Shown here: positions 49,584-58,879 of the stretch, piece by piece
Position numbering within the stretch: the first letter of the stretch is position 1
How the letters are laid out: each line of letters starts with the position of its first letter
From: Echinicola marina
Lineage (GTDB): Bacteria; Bacteroidota; Bacteroidia; Cytophagales; Cyclobacteriaceae
Direction: 5' to 3'
Length of the DNA stretch: 64,000 nucleotides
Assembly: GCF_020463795.1 (NCBI RefSeq)
Contig: NZ_CP080025.1
Location: forward strand, 499,001 to 563,000
Notes under the pieces: generated by a model
The model's database searches: none
Told to the model about the DNA's origin: nothing
The model's input: only the letters and a program-made list of their open reading frames with translations
Translations under genes and position numbers: made by a program

Positions 49584-51881
49584 ATGAGAAAATATTTACT
49601 TGGATTTTTAGGCTTATTTTATGCAGGCATATTGGGTATTGCTTCTTGCAGCCCCGGCGAAGAAAAAATCGATTTTAATGCTGAAGTCCGTCCCATTATC
49701 AACAGCAAATGTATTACCTGCCATGGCGGGGTAAAACAATCGGGAGAATTCAGTTTATTGTTTCAAGAGGAAGCCTTGTCCCCCACCAAATCAGGCCATC
49801 CAGCCATCATCCCTGGAGATGCGGAAGGCAGTGAAATGATCAAAAGAATATTGGCACAAGACCCTGAGCAAAGAATGCCTCCCGAAGGACCTGCTCTCAG
49901 TAAAGAAGAGGTAGATATTTTGAAAAGATGGATCAATCAGGGAGCTGAATGGGAAGACCATTGGTCTTTTGTAGCACCAGAAAAGCCAGATGTACCAGAA
50001 GTGGACAAGGAAGCCTGGAACAATAATCCAATTGACCATTTTATACTTAAGAAGATGGAAGAGAAGGGTCTCTCCCCTTCACCGCAAGCTGATGCTCCTA
50101 CTTTAGCCCGTAGGTTAAGTCTGGACATCATAGGCCTACCACCAAGTGAGGAGATGATACAAAGCTTGGAATCCGATCCTTCTTTGAAAAATTATGAAAG
50201 AATCGTGGATGAACTATTGGGCTCCCCTCAATATGGCGAGAAATGGACCAGCATGTGGCTGGACCTGGCCAGATATGCGGACTCTAAAGGTTATGAAAAA
50301 GATGCCCACCGTGACATGTGGAAATACAGGGACTGGGTAATCAAGGCCTTTAACCAAGACATGCCTTTTGACCAGTTCACCATTGAACAACTGGCAGGAG
50401 ACTTGCTCCCCGAGCCTAGCAAAGATCAGTTGATCGCCTCTGGTTTCCACAGGAACACCATGACCAATGACGAAGGGGGTACCGATGACGAGGAATTTCG
50501 TGTTGCCGCAGTGCTGGATAGGGTAAATACTACTTGGGAAGTTTGGCAGGGCATCACCTTTGCCTGTGTGCAATGTCACAGCCATCCCTACGAACCCATT
50601 AAGCATGAGGAATATTTTGAGTTTTATGCATTTTTGAACAATACTGCTGACAAGGATCACCCTAGCGATAGCCCCATCCTCCCCGTTTACACTGAAATAG
50701 ACTTGGCCAAGAAAGCCGCTTTGACCCATTGGATAGATTCGGTAAAAAATCATTCAAGTCCATATCGATTGGCCTCCATGATCGAAGAAAAGGAAAACGA
50801 GTTGGAGAAAATCAGACAATACCGGCTTCCTATTATGCAAGAGCTCCCTGAAGAAGAGCAAAGATCCACCTTTGTTTTTGAAAGAGGCAATTGGACGACG
50901 CATGGAAAACAGGTCTATCCTGGAGTACCTGGTTCACTGCCAAACCTACCAGAGGGTGTTCCAGCCAACCGCCTTGGTATGGCCAAATGGCTTGTCAGCG
51001 GAGAGAACCCCTTGACTGCCAGAGTTACGGTCAACAGAATTTGGGGGCGATTGTTTGGTAAAGGAATCGTGGAAACCCAGGAGGATTTTGGCTCCCAAGG
51101 TGCTGCGCCTACCCACCCTGAGTTATTGGACTGGCTAGCCATCGAGTGGATGGAAAAGGACCAGTGGCATTTGAAAGCTTTGATCAAGAGAATCGTAATG
51201 ACAGCCACTTATAGACAATCCTCTGAAGTAAGTCCAAAAGCCCTTGAGATAGACGCTGCCAATGACTATCTATCCAGAGCACCTAGGGTAAGATTATCTG
51301 CCGAACAGGTACGTGACCAAGCACTGGCCGTAAGTGGACTATTGAGTGATAAAATGTATGGTCCTTCGGTCATGCCTTATCAACCTGAAGGCATTTGGCA
51401 AGCGGTCTATAATGGCAGCTCCTGGGACCTCAGCGAAGGTGAAGACCAGCACAGAAGAGCCGTTTATACTTACCTAAGAAGAACAAGTCCCTACCCTTCC
51501 ATGATAGCTTTTGATGGACCTACACGGGAATTCTGTGTTAACAGAAGAATAGACACCAATACACCGCTTCAGGCCTTGGTTACCCTGAACGATGCAGTAT
51601 ATGTAGAAGCGGCACAAGCCTTGGCCAAAAAGATGAAAACAGCAGGGAGCACTGCCCAGGAGCAAATCACCAAAGGCTACGAAAAAGCCCTTCTCCTGTC
51701 TCCTTCAGAAAAAGATATGGAGATTTTAATGAATTTGTATACCAATGCCAAATCCCATTTTGATCAAACAGGAGAAGGATTGGAAAACATGGATAAAACA
51801 ATAACTGATCCAGAGCTGAATGCCCTCACCGTAGTGGCCAATGCCATCATGAACCTGGACAATTTTATCACTAGAAATTAA
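49584..51881 (+). CDS. PSCyt1-DUF1549-DUF1553 secreted haem protein (copy B)
   Basis: 765 residues with a lipoprotein signal ending GIASC. Paralogue of the protein at 42318, with the same domain order. First haem motif CITCH at 43-47, axial methionine M98 in RMPPEGPALS, second motif CVQCH at 328-332. DUF1549 and DUF1553 are complete. Long stretches are the same as in copy A (for example the segment from FRVAAVLDRVNTTWEVWQG into the second haem motif), while the 365-420 and 440-470 regions differ. Duplication is recent enough for easy alignment but old enough for divergence. Starts about 220 bases after the regulator. Confidence 0.88.
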   Translation: MRKYLLGFLGLFYAGILGIASCSPGEEKIDFNAEVRPIINSKCITCHGGVKQSGEFSLLFQEEALSPTKSGHPAIIPGDAEGSEMIKRILAQDPEQRMPPEGPALSKEEVDILKRWINQGAEWEDHWSFVAPEKPDVPEVDKEAWNNNPIDHFILKKMEEKGLSPSPQADAPTLARRLSLDIIGLPPSEEMIQSLESDPSLKNYERIVDELLGSPQYGEKWTSMWLDLARYADSKGYEKDAHRDMWKYRDWVIKAFNQDMPFDQFTIEQLAGDLLPEPSKDQLIASGFHRNTMTNDEGGTDDEEFRVAAVLDRVNTTWEVWQGITFACVQCHSHPYEPIKHEEYFEFYAFLNNTADKDHPSDSPILPVYTEIDLAKKAALTHWIDSVKNHSSPYRLASMIEEKENELEKIRQYRLPIMQELPEEEQRSTFVFERGNWTTHGKQVYPGVPGSLPNLPEGVPANRLGMAKWLVSGENPLTARVTVNRIWGRLFGKGIVETQEDFGSQGAAPTHPELLDWLAIEWMEKDQWHLKALIKRIVMTATYRQSSEVSPKALEIDAANDYLSRAPRVRLSAEQVRDQALAVSGLLSDKMYGPSVMPYQPEGIWQAVYNGSSWDLSEGEDQHRRAVYTYLRRTSPYPSMIAFDGPTREFCVNRRIDTNTPLQALVTLNDAVYVEAAQALAKKMKTAGSTAQEQITKGYEKALLLSPSEKDMEILMNLYTNAKSHFDQTGEGLENMDKTITDPELNALTVVANAIMNLDNFITRN

Positions 51882-51901
51882 GCCCCTTAAAGCAAGATAA
51901 G

Positions 51902-53395
51902 ATGAACATATTTGAGGAAGAACAATACCGACAGGCTGAACTAAATACACGTAGACAATTTTTAAGAAAATGTATATCTGGAATGGGGGGAATTGCCCTT
52001 GGCTCTTTAATGGGCAGCACCCTTTCCAGCTGCGGAAGAAGTTCCGATGGACTAGGAATGCTCAGGGACAGCGCCAATCCCATGGCAGCATTACCTTCCC
52101 ATTTTGTTCCCAAAGCCAAACGCGTGATCTACTTGCACATGGCGGGAGCACCATCCCAATTGGAACTCTTCGACTATAAACCTGATCTTCAAAAGCTGGA
52201 TGGATTGGATTGCCCTCCTTCTCTTTTGGAAGGAAAAAGATTTGCCTTTATCAAGGGGACTCCCAAAATGCTTGGTCCACAGTTTAACTTCAAGCAATAT
52301 GGGCAGTCTGGGGCTTGGATGTCTGACAGATTACCTTACCTGTCTGATTGTGTAGATGACATGACATTCTTAAAAGCCATGCATACGGATGAGTTTAACC
52401 ATGCTCCTGCACAGTTGCTTTTACAAACAGGCAGTGCACGATTGGGCAAACCTAGTATGGGGTCTTGGGTTACTTATGGACTGGGCTCTGAAAACCAAAA
52501 TCTCCCAGGCTTTATGGTATTGGTATCGGGTGGAAAAACCCCAAGTGCCGGTAAAAGTATCTGGGGAAGTGGATTTTTGCCCACTGTCTACCAAGGTGTA
52601 CAATGCCGGTCAAAGGGAGATCCAGTATTATACCTTTCTGATCCTAAAGGGATGAGCAAAGCCCTCAGGGAACAATCCATCAATGCCATCAATGATTTGA
52701 ACAAAAGGCAATTTGAAGAAATCGGTGACCCCGAAATCATGACCAGGATTTCTCAATACGAGATGGCCTTCAAAATGCAAACCTCAGTACCGGAAACCAT
52801 GGATATCAAGGATGAGCCGGAATATATCCATAAAATGTACGGTACAGAACCTGGACAGTCCTCTTTCGCCAATAACTGCCTTTTAGCCAGAAGACTGGCA
52901 GAAAAGGGCGTACGCTTTATACAGCTTTACCACTGGGGCTGGGATGCCCATGGTGCAGCAAAAAGCGAAGCCATCAACCATGGCTTCAAAAACCGTTGTC
53001 AAGAGGTGGACCAACCTATAGCAGCCTTATTGAAAGACTTGAAACAAAGGGGATTATTGGATGATACTTTGGTAGTCTGGGGCGGTGAGTTCGGCAGAAC
53101 TCCAATGCGAGAAAACAGGGGTGGAAAAGAAATGAAGTTCGTGGGTAGAGACCATCACCTGGAAGCCTTTACTACCTGGATGGCTGGCGGTGGGATCAAA
53201 CCAGGCATGACCTATGGTGAAACCGATGAGATAGGCTACTATGGTATCAAGGACCGTGTCCATGTGCATGATCTACAGGCTACCATTCTTCACCAGTTGG
53301 GATTGAACCATGAAAAACTCACCTATCACTTCCAAGGCAGGGATTTTAGATTAACGGATGTACATGGTGAAGTGGTCAAAAAAATCATTGCTTAA
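51902..53395 (+). CDS. DUF1501 Tat lipoprotein (copy B)
   Basis: 497 residues. Tat motif TRRQFLRKCISGMGGIALGS and lipobox TLSSC. The body matches copy A block by block: KRVIYLHMAGAPSQLELFDY is identical, as are EFGRTPMRENRGGKEMKF and DRVHVHDLQATILH. The variable part is just after the signal (SSDGLGMLRDSANPM). Starts 20 bases after the DUF1553 gene and is followed by the DUF2231-cytochrome gene, so module B is probably one transcript of four genes. Confidence 0.9.
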   Translation: MNIFEEEQYRQAELNTRRQFLRKCISGMGGIALGSLMGSTLSSCGRSSDGLGMLRDSANPMAALPSHFVPKAKRVIYLHMAGAPSQLELFDYKPDLQKLDGLDCPPSLLEGKRFAFIKGTPKMLGPQFNFKQYGQSGAWMSDRLPYLSDCVDDMTFLKAMHTDEFNHAPAQLLLQTGSARLGKPSMGSWVTYGLGSENQNLPGFMVLVSGGKTPSAGKSIWGSGFLPTVYQGVQCRSKGDPVLYLSDPKGMSKALREQSINAINDLNKRQFEEIGDPEIMTRISQYEMAFKMQTSVPETMDIKDEPEYIHKMYGTEPGQSSFANNCLLARRLAEKGVRFIQLYHWGWDAHGAAKSEAINHGFKNRCQEVDQPIAALLKDLKQRGLLDDTLVVWGGEFGRTPMRENRGGKEMKFVGRDHHLEAFTTWMAGGGIKPGMTYGETDEIGYYGIKDRVHVHDLQATILHQLGLNHEKLTYHFQGRDFRLTDVHGEVVKKIIA

Positions 53396-53463
53396 GTGAA
53401 ACGGTCGATAATTTACGATAAACTTTATCTTTATCTGGTCAATAACGATATGCCCAAATCAAT

Positions 53464-54978
53464 ATGAGAAAGAACATTTATTTAATACTATTTCTACAAA
53501 TAATCAGTACCCCTTTTTTATATGCACAGGGCCTGGATGCTACTGAAGAGCCCTCCGACCTTTGGTTGTTCATAGGACGTTTTCATCCATTGATTGTCCA
53601 CTTGCCCATTGGTTTTATCCTCTTGGCTTTCCTGATGGAATTGATGGCCAAAATGCCCAAATTCCGCCATCTGGAACAAAGTGTATCCTTTGTTTTATTT
53701 CTGGGTATATTGACCTCAGTCGGTGCCGCTGTATTTGGCTATCTATTATCCCTAAGTGGAGAATACCAAGGCAGTACCCTTGACTGGCATCTTTGGTTAG
53801 GACTCTCCACCTTAGCATTTGCAATAATTGCATTGGTACTCAAATTAAAACAAGTGCGTACTGCTTATTTTGCTTTTTTATCCGCAAGTGTTATCTGTCT
53901 GACCTTTACCGGCCACCTTGGCGGTAACCTTACCCATGGCTCGGATTACCTTTTAAGATATATGCCCAACAGCCTTCGTGCTATGGCCGGCATGCCTCCA
54001 AAACCTGTAAAAACGACCAAGCAGATCACCAATCTGGAAGAAGCCATTGTCTTCGATGACTTGATCAAACCTATTATGGACAATAACTGTGAAAGCTGCC
54101 ATAATGCAGAAAAAACAAAGGGAGATCTAAGGTTAGACATCAAAGAAGGGTACCTCAAAGGAGGAGAAAATGGACCATCCCTAGTACCTGGCCAACCTGC
54201 CCATAGTGAACTGATCAAGCGGGTGAAATTATCCAAAGACCATGAGGATGTCATGCCTCCTGAAGGCAAAAAACCTTTAAGCAAGGAGGAAATTGCACTT
54301 TTGGAATGGTGGGTGACCAATGAAGCTTCATTTGATAAAAAAGTAGCAGAAGTAGACGTTCCATCCGATATCAAAGAAATATTAGATGAACTGGTCAATC
54401 CCAAAAAGGCTAACCTGAGCCCGGTATATGCCAAAGACATCAATCCTCCATCAGAGAAGGAAATAGAAAAATTACAGGATCTCGGATTCTCAATATCCCC
54501 AATTGCTGCCCAAAGTCCTTTTATCCAAGTCAGCCATTTGATTTCTGGTGTAGCCTTGGATGATGAAAAAATCAAAACCCTTGGAAAAGTGGCTGAGCAG
54601 ACTGCCTGGCTTAATTTGGGTAAGACTGTCCTTGAAGATGGCCAGAACTTCAGTTTCTTGCAAGACTTTAAGCACCTTACCAAGCTACACTTAGAAAAAA
54701 CGGCCGTTAAAGATGCTGATATAAAATACCTAACTAAAATGGAATGGCTAGAATACCTCAATCTCTACCAAACAGAGATAAGTGATAAAAGTATAGAACA
54801 GCTGAAAGGCCTAAAAAGGCTCAGAAAAATATATTTATGGGAAACCCAAGTCAGTGAAAACGGTAGAGAAAGTCTGCAAAAAACGCATCCAGAATTGTTG
54901 ATCATCGCGGAGGGACTGCCCAAAAACTTTGAAGCAAAAACCAATACAGAGGACAGTACGGCTATTGCTGCCAAATAA
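53464..54978 (+). CDS. DUF2231 membrane cytochrome c with leucine-rich repeats
   Basis: 504 residues. Signal peptide (about 1-22), then four transmembrane helices (about 40-60, 75-97, 108-127, 133-150) of the DUF2231 type, with the histidines of RFHPLIVHLPIGF and GHLGGNLTHG that could hold haem b. A planctomycete-type cytochrome c domain follows, with CESCH at 209-213 and axial M264 in DVMPPEGKKPLS. The C terminus (about 335-485) is a small leucine-rich-repeat region (FKHLTKLHLEKTAVKDADIK, MEWLEYLNLYQTEISDKSIE). This could pass electrons between the membrane and the soluble haem proteins encoded next to it. It has no counterpart in module A. Domain assignments are strong; role is inferred. 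Confidence 0.85.
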   Translation: MRKNIYLILFLQIISTPFLYAQGLDATEEPSDLWLFIGRFHPLIVHLPIGFILLAFLMELMAKMPKFRHLEQSVSFVLFLGILTSVGAAVFGYLLSLSGEYQGSTLDWHLWLGLSTLAFAIIALVLKLKQVRTAYFAFLSASVICLTFTGHLGGNLTHGSDYLLRYMPNSLRAMAGMPPKPVKTTKQITNLEEAIVFDDLIKPIMDNNCESCHNAEKTKGDLRLDIKEGYLKGGENGPSLVPGQPAHSELIKRVKLSKDHEDVMPPEGKKPLSKEEIALLEWWVTNEASFDKKVAEVDVPSDIKEILDELVNPKKANLSPVYAKDINPPSEKEIEKLQDLGFSISPIAAQSPFIQVSHLISGVALDDEKIKTLGKVAEQTAWLNLGKTVLEDGQNFSFLQDFKHLTKLHLEKTAVKDADIKYLTKMEWLEYLNLYQTEISDKSIEQLKGLKRLRKIYLWETQVSENGRESLQKTHPELLIIAEGLPKNFEAKTNTEDSTAIAAK

Positions 54979-55152
54979 CTGGGGATACAGGACAAATATT
55001 TCGATAAATGGATGTAATTTATCTAGAGAGAAACATCCGTTTCCTAACGTAGGAACAGAACAAAGGAGTGTTTGCCCATATTAACATAAACAAAAATTAA
55101 TAAGAGTTTCAATATCTGGGGAACCAAGCCATCCCCGCCAACAATTTTCAAC

Positions 55153-56208
55153 ATGAAAAAAGACAGCCAATTTGACCGAAGAAAATTTGTAAAATATAGC
55201 TCAGCGCTAGTCACTTCCAGTTTTCTTATGCCCAATATCAATTTTGGAAAGGGTACGAACCCTGATGATGAAATCATCGGACATGGTGATTTCAAATATA
55301 AAGTAAAGAAAGAATGGGGCAACCAAGACCCGGCCAAATATCCTGTAAAGGACTGTCATGAAATGGTTCAGGACAAAAAAGGTAGACTGATCCTTTTGAC
55401 CAATGAAACCAAAAACAATGTCATGTTCTATGACAGATCAGGAAAGATCCTAAAAACCTGGGGCCATGATTTCCCCGGCGCACACGGTCTGACGCTCCAT
55501 GAAGAAGGTGGTGAAGAATTCCTTTATATCACTGACCACAACCGTCACCAAGTATATAAAACCACCTTGGATGGTAAGATCCTCTTGACCTTGGATTATC
55601 CAAAGGAAACAGGCATGTATGAAAGTGCTGACCAGTACAAGCCTACAGAAACAGCCATTGGTCCAAATGGTGATATCTATGTTGCGGATGGATACGGAAA
55701 AAGTTTCGTGATCCAATACTCTGCCAAAGGTGAATATATCCGCCACTTCGGAGGTAAGGGCGATGCCAATGATCAATTGAAACAAGCCCATGGCGTATGC
55801 TTGGACACTAGAAAAAAAGGCAAGCCAGAACTTTTAGTTACCTCTAGGGCTGCACAGGAATTCAAACGTTTTAGCTTGGACGGAAAGCACCTGGAAACTA
55901 TCCAAACTCCCGGTTGCTGGATTTGTCGTCCTGTGATTAAAGGAAAAAATTTATACTTTGCAGTAATTGTCACTAAAAGCTGGAAAGAATATGACGGCCA
56001 TGTCTTGATACTAGACAAAAACAATAAGGCCATTTCTTCTCCAGGAGGCTCCAAGCCAACTTATGTAGACGGAAAACTCCAATCGAGCAGTCATATTGGA
56101 CAGACATTTATGAATCCACATGATGTCTGCATCGACCAGGATGAAAATATATTTGTTCCCCAGTGGGCCTCTGAAAAGACCTATCCTATTTTATTGGAGA
56201 GAGTTTAA
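55153..56208 (+). CDS. Tat-exported NHL-like six-bladed beta-propeller protein (copy B)
   Basis: 351 residues. Tat motif DRRKFVKYSSALVTSSFLMP. The propeller matches copy A at 41237 closely, for example HGDFKYKVKK, CHEMVQDKKGRLILLTNETK, FYDRSGKILKTWG and FMNPHDVCIDQDENIFVPQW. Copy B is last in module B while copy A is first in module A, so gene order changed after duplication. A cysteine in PGCWICRP (copy A: TGCWINRP) is one visible difference. Function unknown. Confidence 0.82.
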   Translation: MKKDSQFDRRKFVKYSSALVTSSFLMPNINFGKGTNPDDEIIGHGDFKYKVKKEWGNQDPAKYPVKDCHEMVQDKKGRLILLTNETKNNVMFYDRSGKILKTWGHDFPGAHGLTLHEEGGEEFLYITDHNRHQVYKTTLDGKILLTLDYPKETGMYESADQYKPTETAIGPNGDIYVADGYGKSFVIQYSAKGEYIRHFGGKGDANDQLKQAHGVCLDTRKKGKPELLVTSRAAQEFKRFSLDGKHLETIQTPGCWICRPVIKGKNLYFAVIVTKSWKEYDGHVLILDKNNKAISSPGGSKPTYVDGKLQSSSHIGQTFMNPHDVCIDQDENIFVPQWASEKTYPILLERV

Positions 56209-56241
56209 TAAATGGTTCCTTTAAGAAGGACAGAGCATTCT

Positions 56242-56270
56242 AAAAAGCCAGCAAGATTTGCTGGCTTTTT
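56242..56270 (+). terminator. Rho-independent terminator of module B
   Basis: AAAAAGCCAGCAA (56242-56254) pairs perfectly with TTGCTGGCTTTTT (56258-56270) across a 3-base loop. It is almost symmetrical, so it may also stop transcripts from the opposite strand. Confidence 0.9.
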
Positions 56271-56460
56271 GGTTTTGACGGGGAAATGGATTTTTTGTGA
56301 TGGGGAAGTAATTATGTAATGATCAGGCAAATCGCATAAAACGAGGCTATCACACCATAATTAATTCCGTCATCGGTATGAGAAACAACTAAGCCTTCTT
56401 ATCTTCGAATGATGAGATGACTTCGTCTTCGCTACCATTGAGGTGAATTATGCTATCCCG

Positions 56461-56525
56461 AGGTATTGAGAGATCTCTTCCAACAACAAATTACTGAAGA
56501 GATCCCACTTATTTTCGGAATGACA
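56461..56525. repeat. Dispersed hairpin repeat, copy 1
   Basis: The core hairpin is GATCTCTTC (56472-56480) with GAAGAGATC (56496-56504). About 65 bases here align with 58880-58944. Stem changes in the two copies preserve pairing. Confidence 0.6.
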
Positions 56526-56622
56526 AAGAGCTTACCCTATTCAGCCCCTTTATACTTGAAAAAATATTGACTTCTCTAAATGACAGGGTCTTATGAAACA
56601 ACCCTACTTACCCAAACTTAAT

Positions 56623-57657
56623 CTAACCAACTTTCACACCATAAAGGACAATGGACCGCTCTTTTCCTTTAAGCGCAATATTTCCCATTTGCTTAAAAGT
56701 AAAACCATTGTCTTCCAATAATCCCTTTAAAGACTCGGATATCAGTAATTCTTGTTGCAGGGCATTGCATTGGCCCTGAATCCTGGCGGCAGTGTTAATG
56801 GTGTCTCCATGATAGGCAATCTCTTTTTTGTATTTGCCTACCTCGGTCACCGTAACTATTCCCACATGGAGCCCTCCTTTGAAATGGGGTAAGCAATTAT
56901 AGTTTTGGGTGTAATAGTCCTTTCTTTTCAGCAACTGCTGCTTAAAATTGAAAAAGGCCCTCAGGCAGTTTTGGCTTTTTAATCCCGCTTTCAGCTTCCA
57001 GGTCAGGATGGCTTCATCGCCAACATATTGGTAGATATCTGCTTCATTTTCCGCTACGATTCCCAAATCATTGAAACAGTCCTGAATCAATTTACTGTAT
57101 TGGATATGCCCCAGTCTTTCGGCATGGGCAGTGGAAGACTGCAGGTCCAAAAACATAAAAATGCGTTCCTCCTCACGTGGGGTATAAAATCTTCCACTAA
57201 ATAGTTGCCAAAGGTTATTGCCACCAAAATAGAGCTTGACCTGCCTTAGGCCAAACATAAAAATATCCACCGAGACGATATACAAATAGATCGCAAAACT
57301 TCCCGGTTCAAAAGCAAATTCAAGATAAGTGATTTCCTCTCCAAAAATCAGGTAGGCCAAGGACACCATGGTGATCAAAAACAGCAGCACATAGATAATC
57401 CTTAGCACCAATAAACCCCTAAGGGACATTTTCTGATACCCATGCTCCTCTGTCAAAATTTGGGCATATCCAGAAATTGCTCCAAAAATCACTCCTCCCA
57501 CCAAGGAGATCAAAATGGATTTCCAAACCTCAAACTGCACAGAACCCAATTCCTGTGTTCCTTCTCCCCTTACCACACTAAAAAACACCAATGCCAAACT
57601 CCAACCAACAATATACTGTCTAATGATCTGCCATTTTTGCTTGTTTTGGAGTTTCAT
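56623..57657 (-). CDS. Membrane adenylate/guanylate cyclase (class III)
   Basis: 344 residues. Four transmembrane helices (about 12-29, 47-65, 83-105, 121-141) precede a class III cyclase domain. Metal-binding aspartate D171 is in FMFLDLQSSTAHAERLG and the second is D214 in YQYVGDEAILTW. FKGGLHVGIVTVTEVG and AYHGDTINTAARIQGQC complete the catalytic core. It would make cAMP or cGMP from the nucleotide triphosphate on the cytoplasmic side. Base specificity is unclear. It stands alone between two unrelated genes. Confidence 0.9.
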   Translation of the reverse strand: MKLQNKQKWQIIRQYIVGWSLALVFFSVVRGEGTQELGSVQFEVWKSILISLVGGVIFGAISGYAQILTEEHGYQKMSLRGLLVLRIIYVLLFLITMVSLAYLIFGEEITYLEFAFEPGSFAIYLYIVSVDIFMFGLRQVKLYFGGNNLWQLFSGRFYTPREEERIFMFLDLQSSTAHAERLGHIQYSKLIQDCFNDLGIVAENEADIYQYVGDEAILTWKLKAGLKSQNCLRAFFNFKQQLLKRKDYYTQNYNCLPHFKGGLHVGIVTVTEVGKYKKEIAYHGDTINTAARIQGQCNALQQELLISESLKGLLEDNGFTFKQMGNIALKGKERSIVLYGVKVG

Positions 57658-57770
57658 GGGGAAGTTTGCTGCTTAATTGAAGATGGGAAGAACTAGTTTT
57701 TTCCTTCTATTAAAACTAAGGAAATTAGTTAATAGTAAAAAAAGCTGATCTAGGCTAAATAAATTTATAA

Positions 57771-57793
57771 TGTATTTTTTACACTTATTATTT
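57771..57793 (+). promoter_or_regulatory. Candidate activator site, 23-base motif (copy 1)
   Basis: A TGTATTTTTTACACTTATT core continuing to ATTT. It matches 61657-61679 at 22 of 23 positions. A TATTTTTG at 57814-57821 fits the TAnnTTTG -7 element, which puts the motif just upstream of the -33 position, the usual place for an activator. The GH43 start is at 57870. Confidence 0.6.
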
Positions 57794-57869
57794 TTTATCA
57801 GGAAAAGCTGTACTATTTTTGAAAGGTATAGCATCAATAAAAACATTAAAACCAAAAATAACCCCCGAT

Positions 57870-58850
57870 ATGAAAATCAAACATTTTCTATTCACCAGCT
57901 TGATAGCGGGCATTACTTGCAGCAGCTTTGCACAAAGTGGCAATAAAACCATCATTCCTGAAGCCCCAGGCAATCCGGTAATCACCGAAAAATATACCGC
58001 TGACCCTGCAGCCATTGTTCATAAGGATACCGTCTTCCTTTATGTTGGCCATGACCAGAAAGAACCGCCCCATCATGGCTACGAAATGCACGAATGGCTG
58101 ATCTATTCTTCCACCGATATGGTCAGTTGGGAAGAAAGGGCTGCTGTCAATGTCAAGGAAACCTTTTCATGGGCCGCAGATGATGCCTGGGCTTCGGAGG
58201 TGATCGAAAAAGACGGGAAGTTCTACTGGTTTGTCACAGTAAGCCATAAAGACATACATGGCAAGGCCATTGGGATTGCCGTAGCGGACAGCCCGGTGGG
58301 GCCTTGGAAGGATGCCTTGGGCCATGCCCTGATCACCAATGACATGACCACCGATGCCAAAATCAGTTGGGATGATATTGACCCAACGATCTATATCGAT
58401 GATGACGGCTCTGCTCACTTGTTTTGGGGCAATACGATTTGCTATTATGCCAAATTAAAGGACAATATGCTCGAACTGGACAGCGAGATCCAGTACATTG
58501 ACCTTCCCCATTTTACGGAAGCACCGTATGTCCACAAAAAAGGGGACTACTATTACCTTTCCTATGCGTATAAATTCCCTGAAAAAACCGCCTATGCCAT
58601 GAGCAAGAGTATAACTGGCCCTTGGGAATACAAAGGTATCCTTAATGAAGTGGCAGGTAACAGCAATACCAATCACCAATCCATCATAGAATACAAAGGA
58701 AAAGACTATTTCATCTACCACAACGGTAGTATCCCTACCGATGGCGGCAGCTTCAGAAGGTCGGTATGCGTGGATTACCTCTATTATAATCCCGACGGCA
58801 CCATGAAGCGCGTCATAATGACCTCAGAAGGAGTAGATCCGGCTGAGTAA
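57870..58850 (+). CDS. GH43 secreted glycosidase, paralogue of 31127
   Basis: 326 residues from the ATG at 57870; the frame is open to a TTG at 57819 but the signal peptide starts here and cleaves after SSFAQ. GH43 residues: base aspartate in YTADPAAI, second aspartate in DIDPTIYIDDDG, acid glutamate in FTEAPYVHKKG. NEVAGNSNTNHQSIIEYKGK near the end is shared with 31127. It is a lone gene with its own promoter and the 23-base motif that also occurs beside araD, so arabinose release is the likely role. Confidence 0.9.
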   Translation: MKIKHFLFTSLIAGITCSSFAQSGNKTIIPEAPGNPVITEKYTADPAAIVHKDTVFLYVGHDQKEPPHHGYEMHEWLIYSSTDMVSWEERAAVNVKETFSWAADDAWASEVIEKDGKFYWFVTVSHKDIHGKAIGIAVADSPVGPWKDALGHALITNDMTTDAKISWDDIDPTIYIDDDGSAHLFWGNTICYYAKLKDNMLELDSEIQYIDLPHFTEAPYVHKKGDYYYLSYAYKFPEKTAYAMSKSITGPWEYKGILNEVAGNSNTNHQSIIEYKGKDYFIYHNGSIPTDGGSFRRSVCVDYLYYNPDGTMKRVIMTSEGVDPAE

Positions 58851-58879
58851 AATTATATTCTAATACTATTGTCATTCAA

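Larger units (their letters stand above)
56209..56622. other. Intergenic region with terminator and dispersed repeat
   Basis: About 410 bases between convergent genes. Holds the terminator at 56242-56270 and the hairpin repeat around 56461-56525. No gene. Confidence 0.55.

Noticed and set aside
53946-54761. 271-codon frame on the - strand
   Set aside because: Antisense to the DUF2231-cytochrome gene, whose haem motif and repeats are clear. The frame is serine- and leucine-rich, as expected for a shadow.
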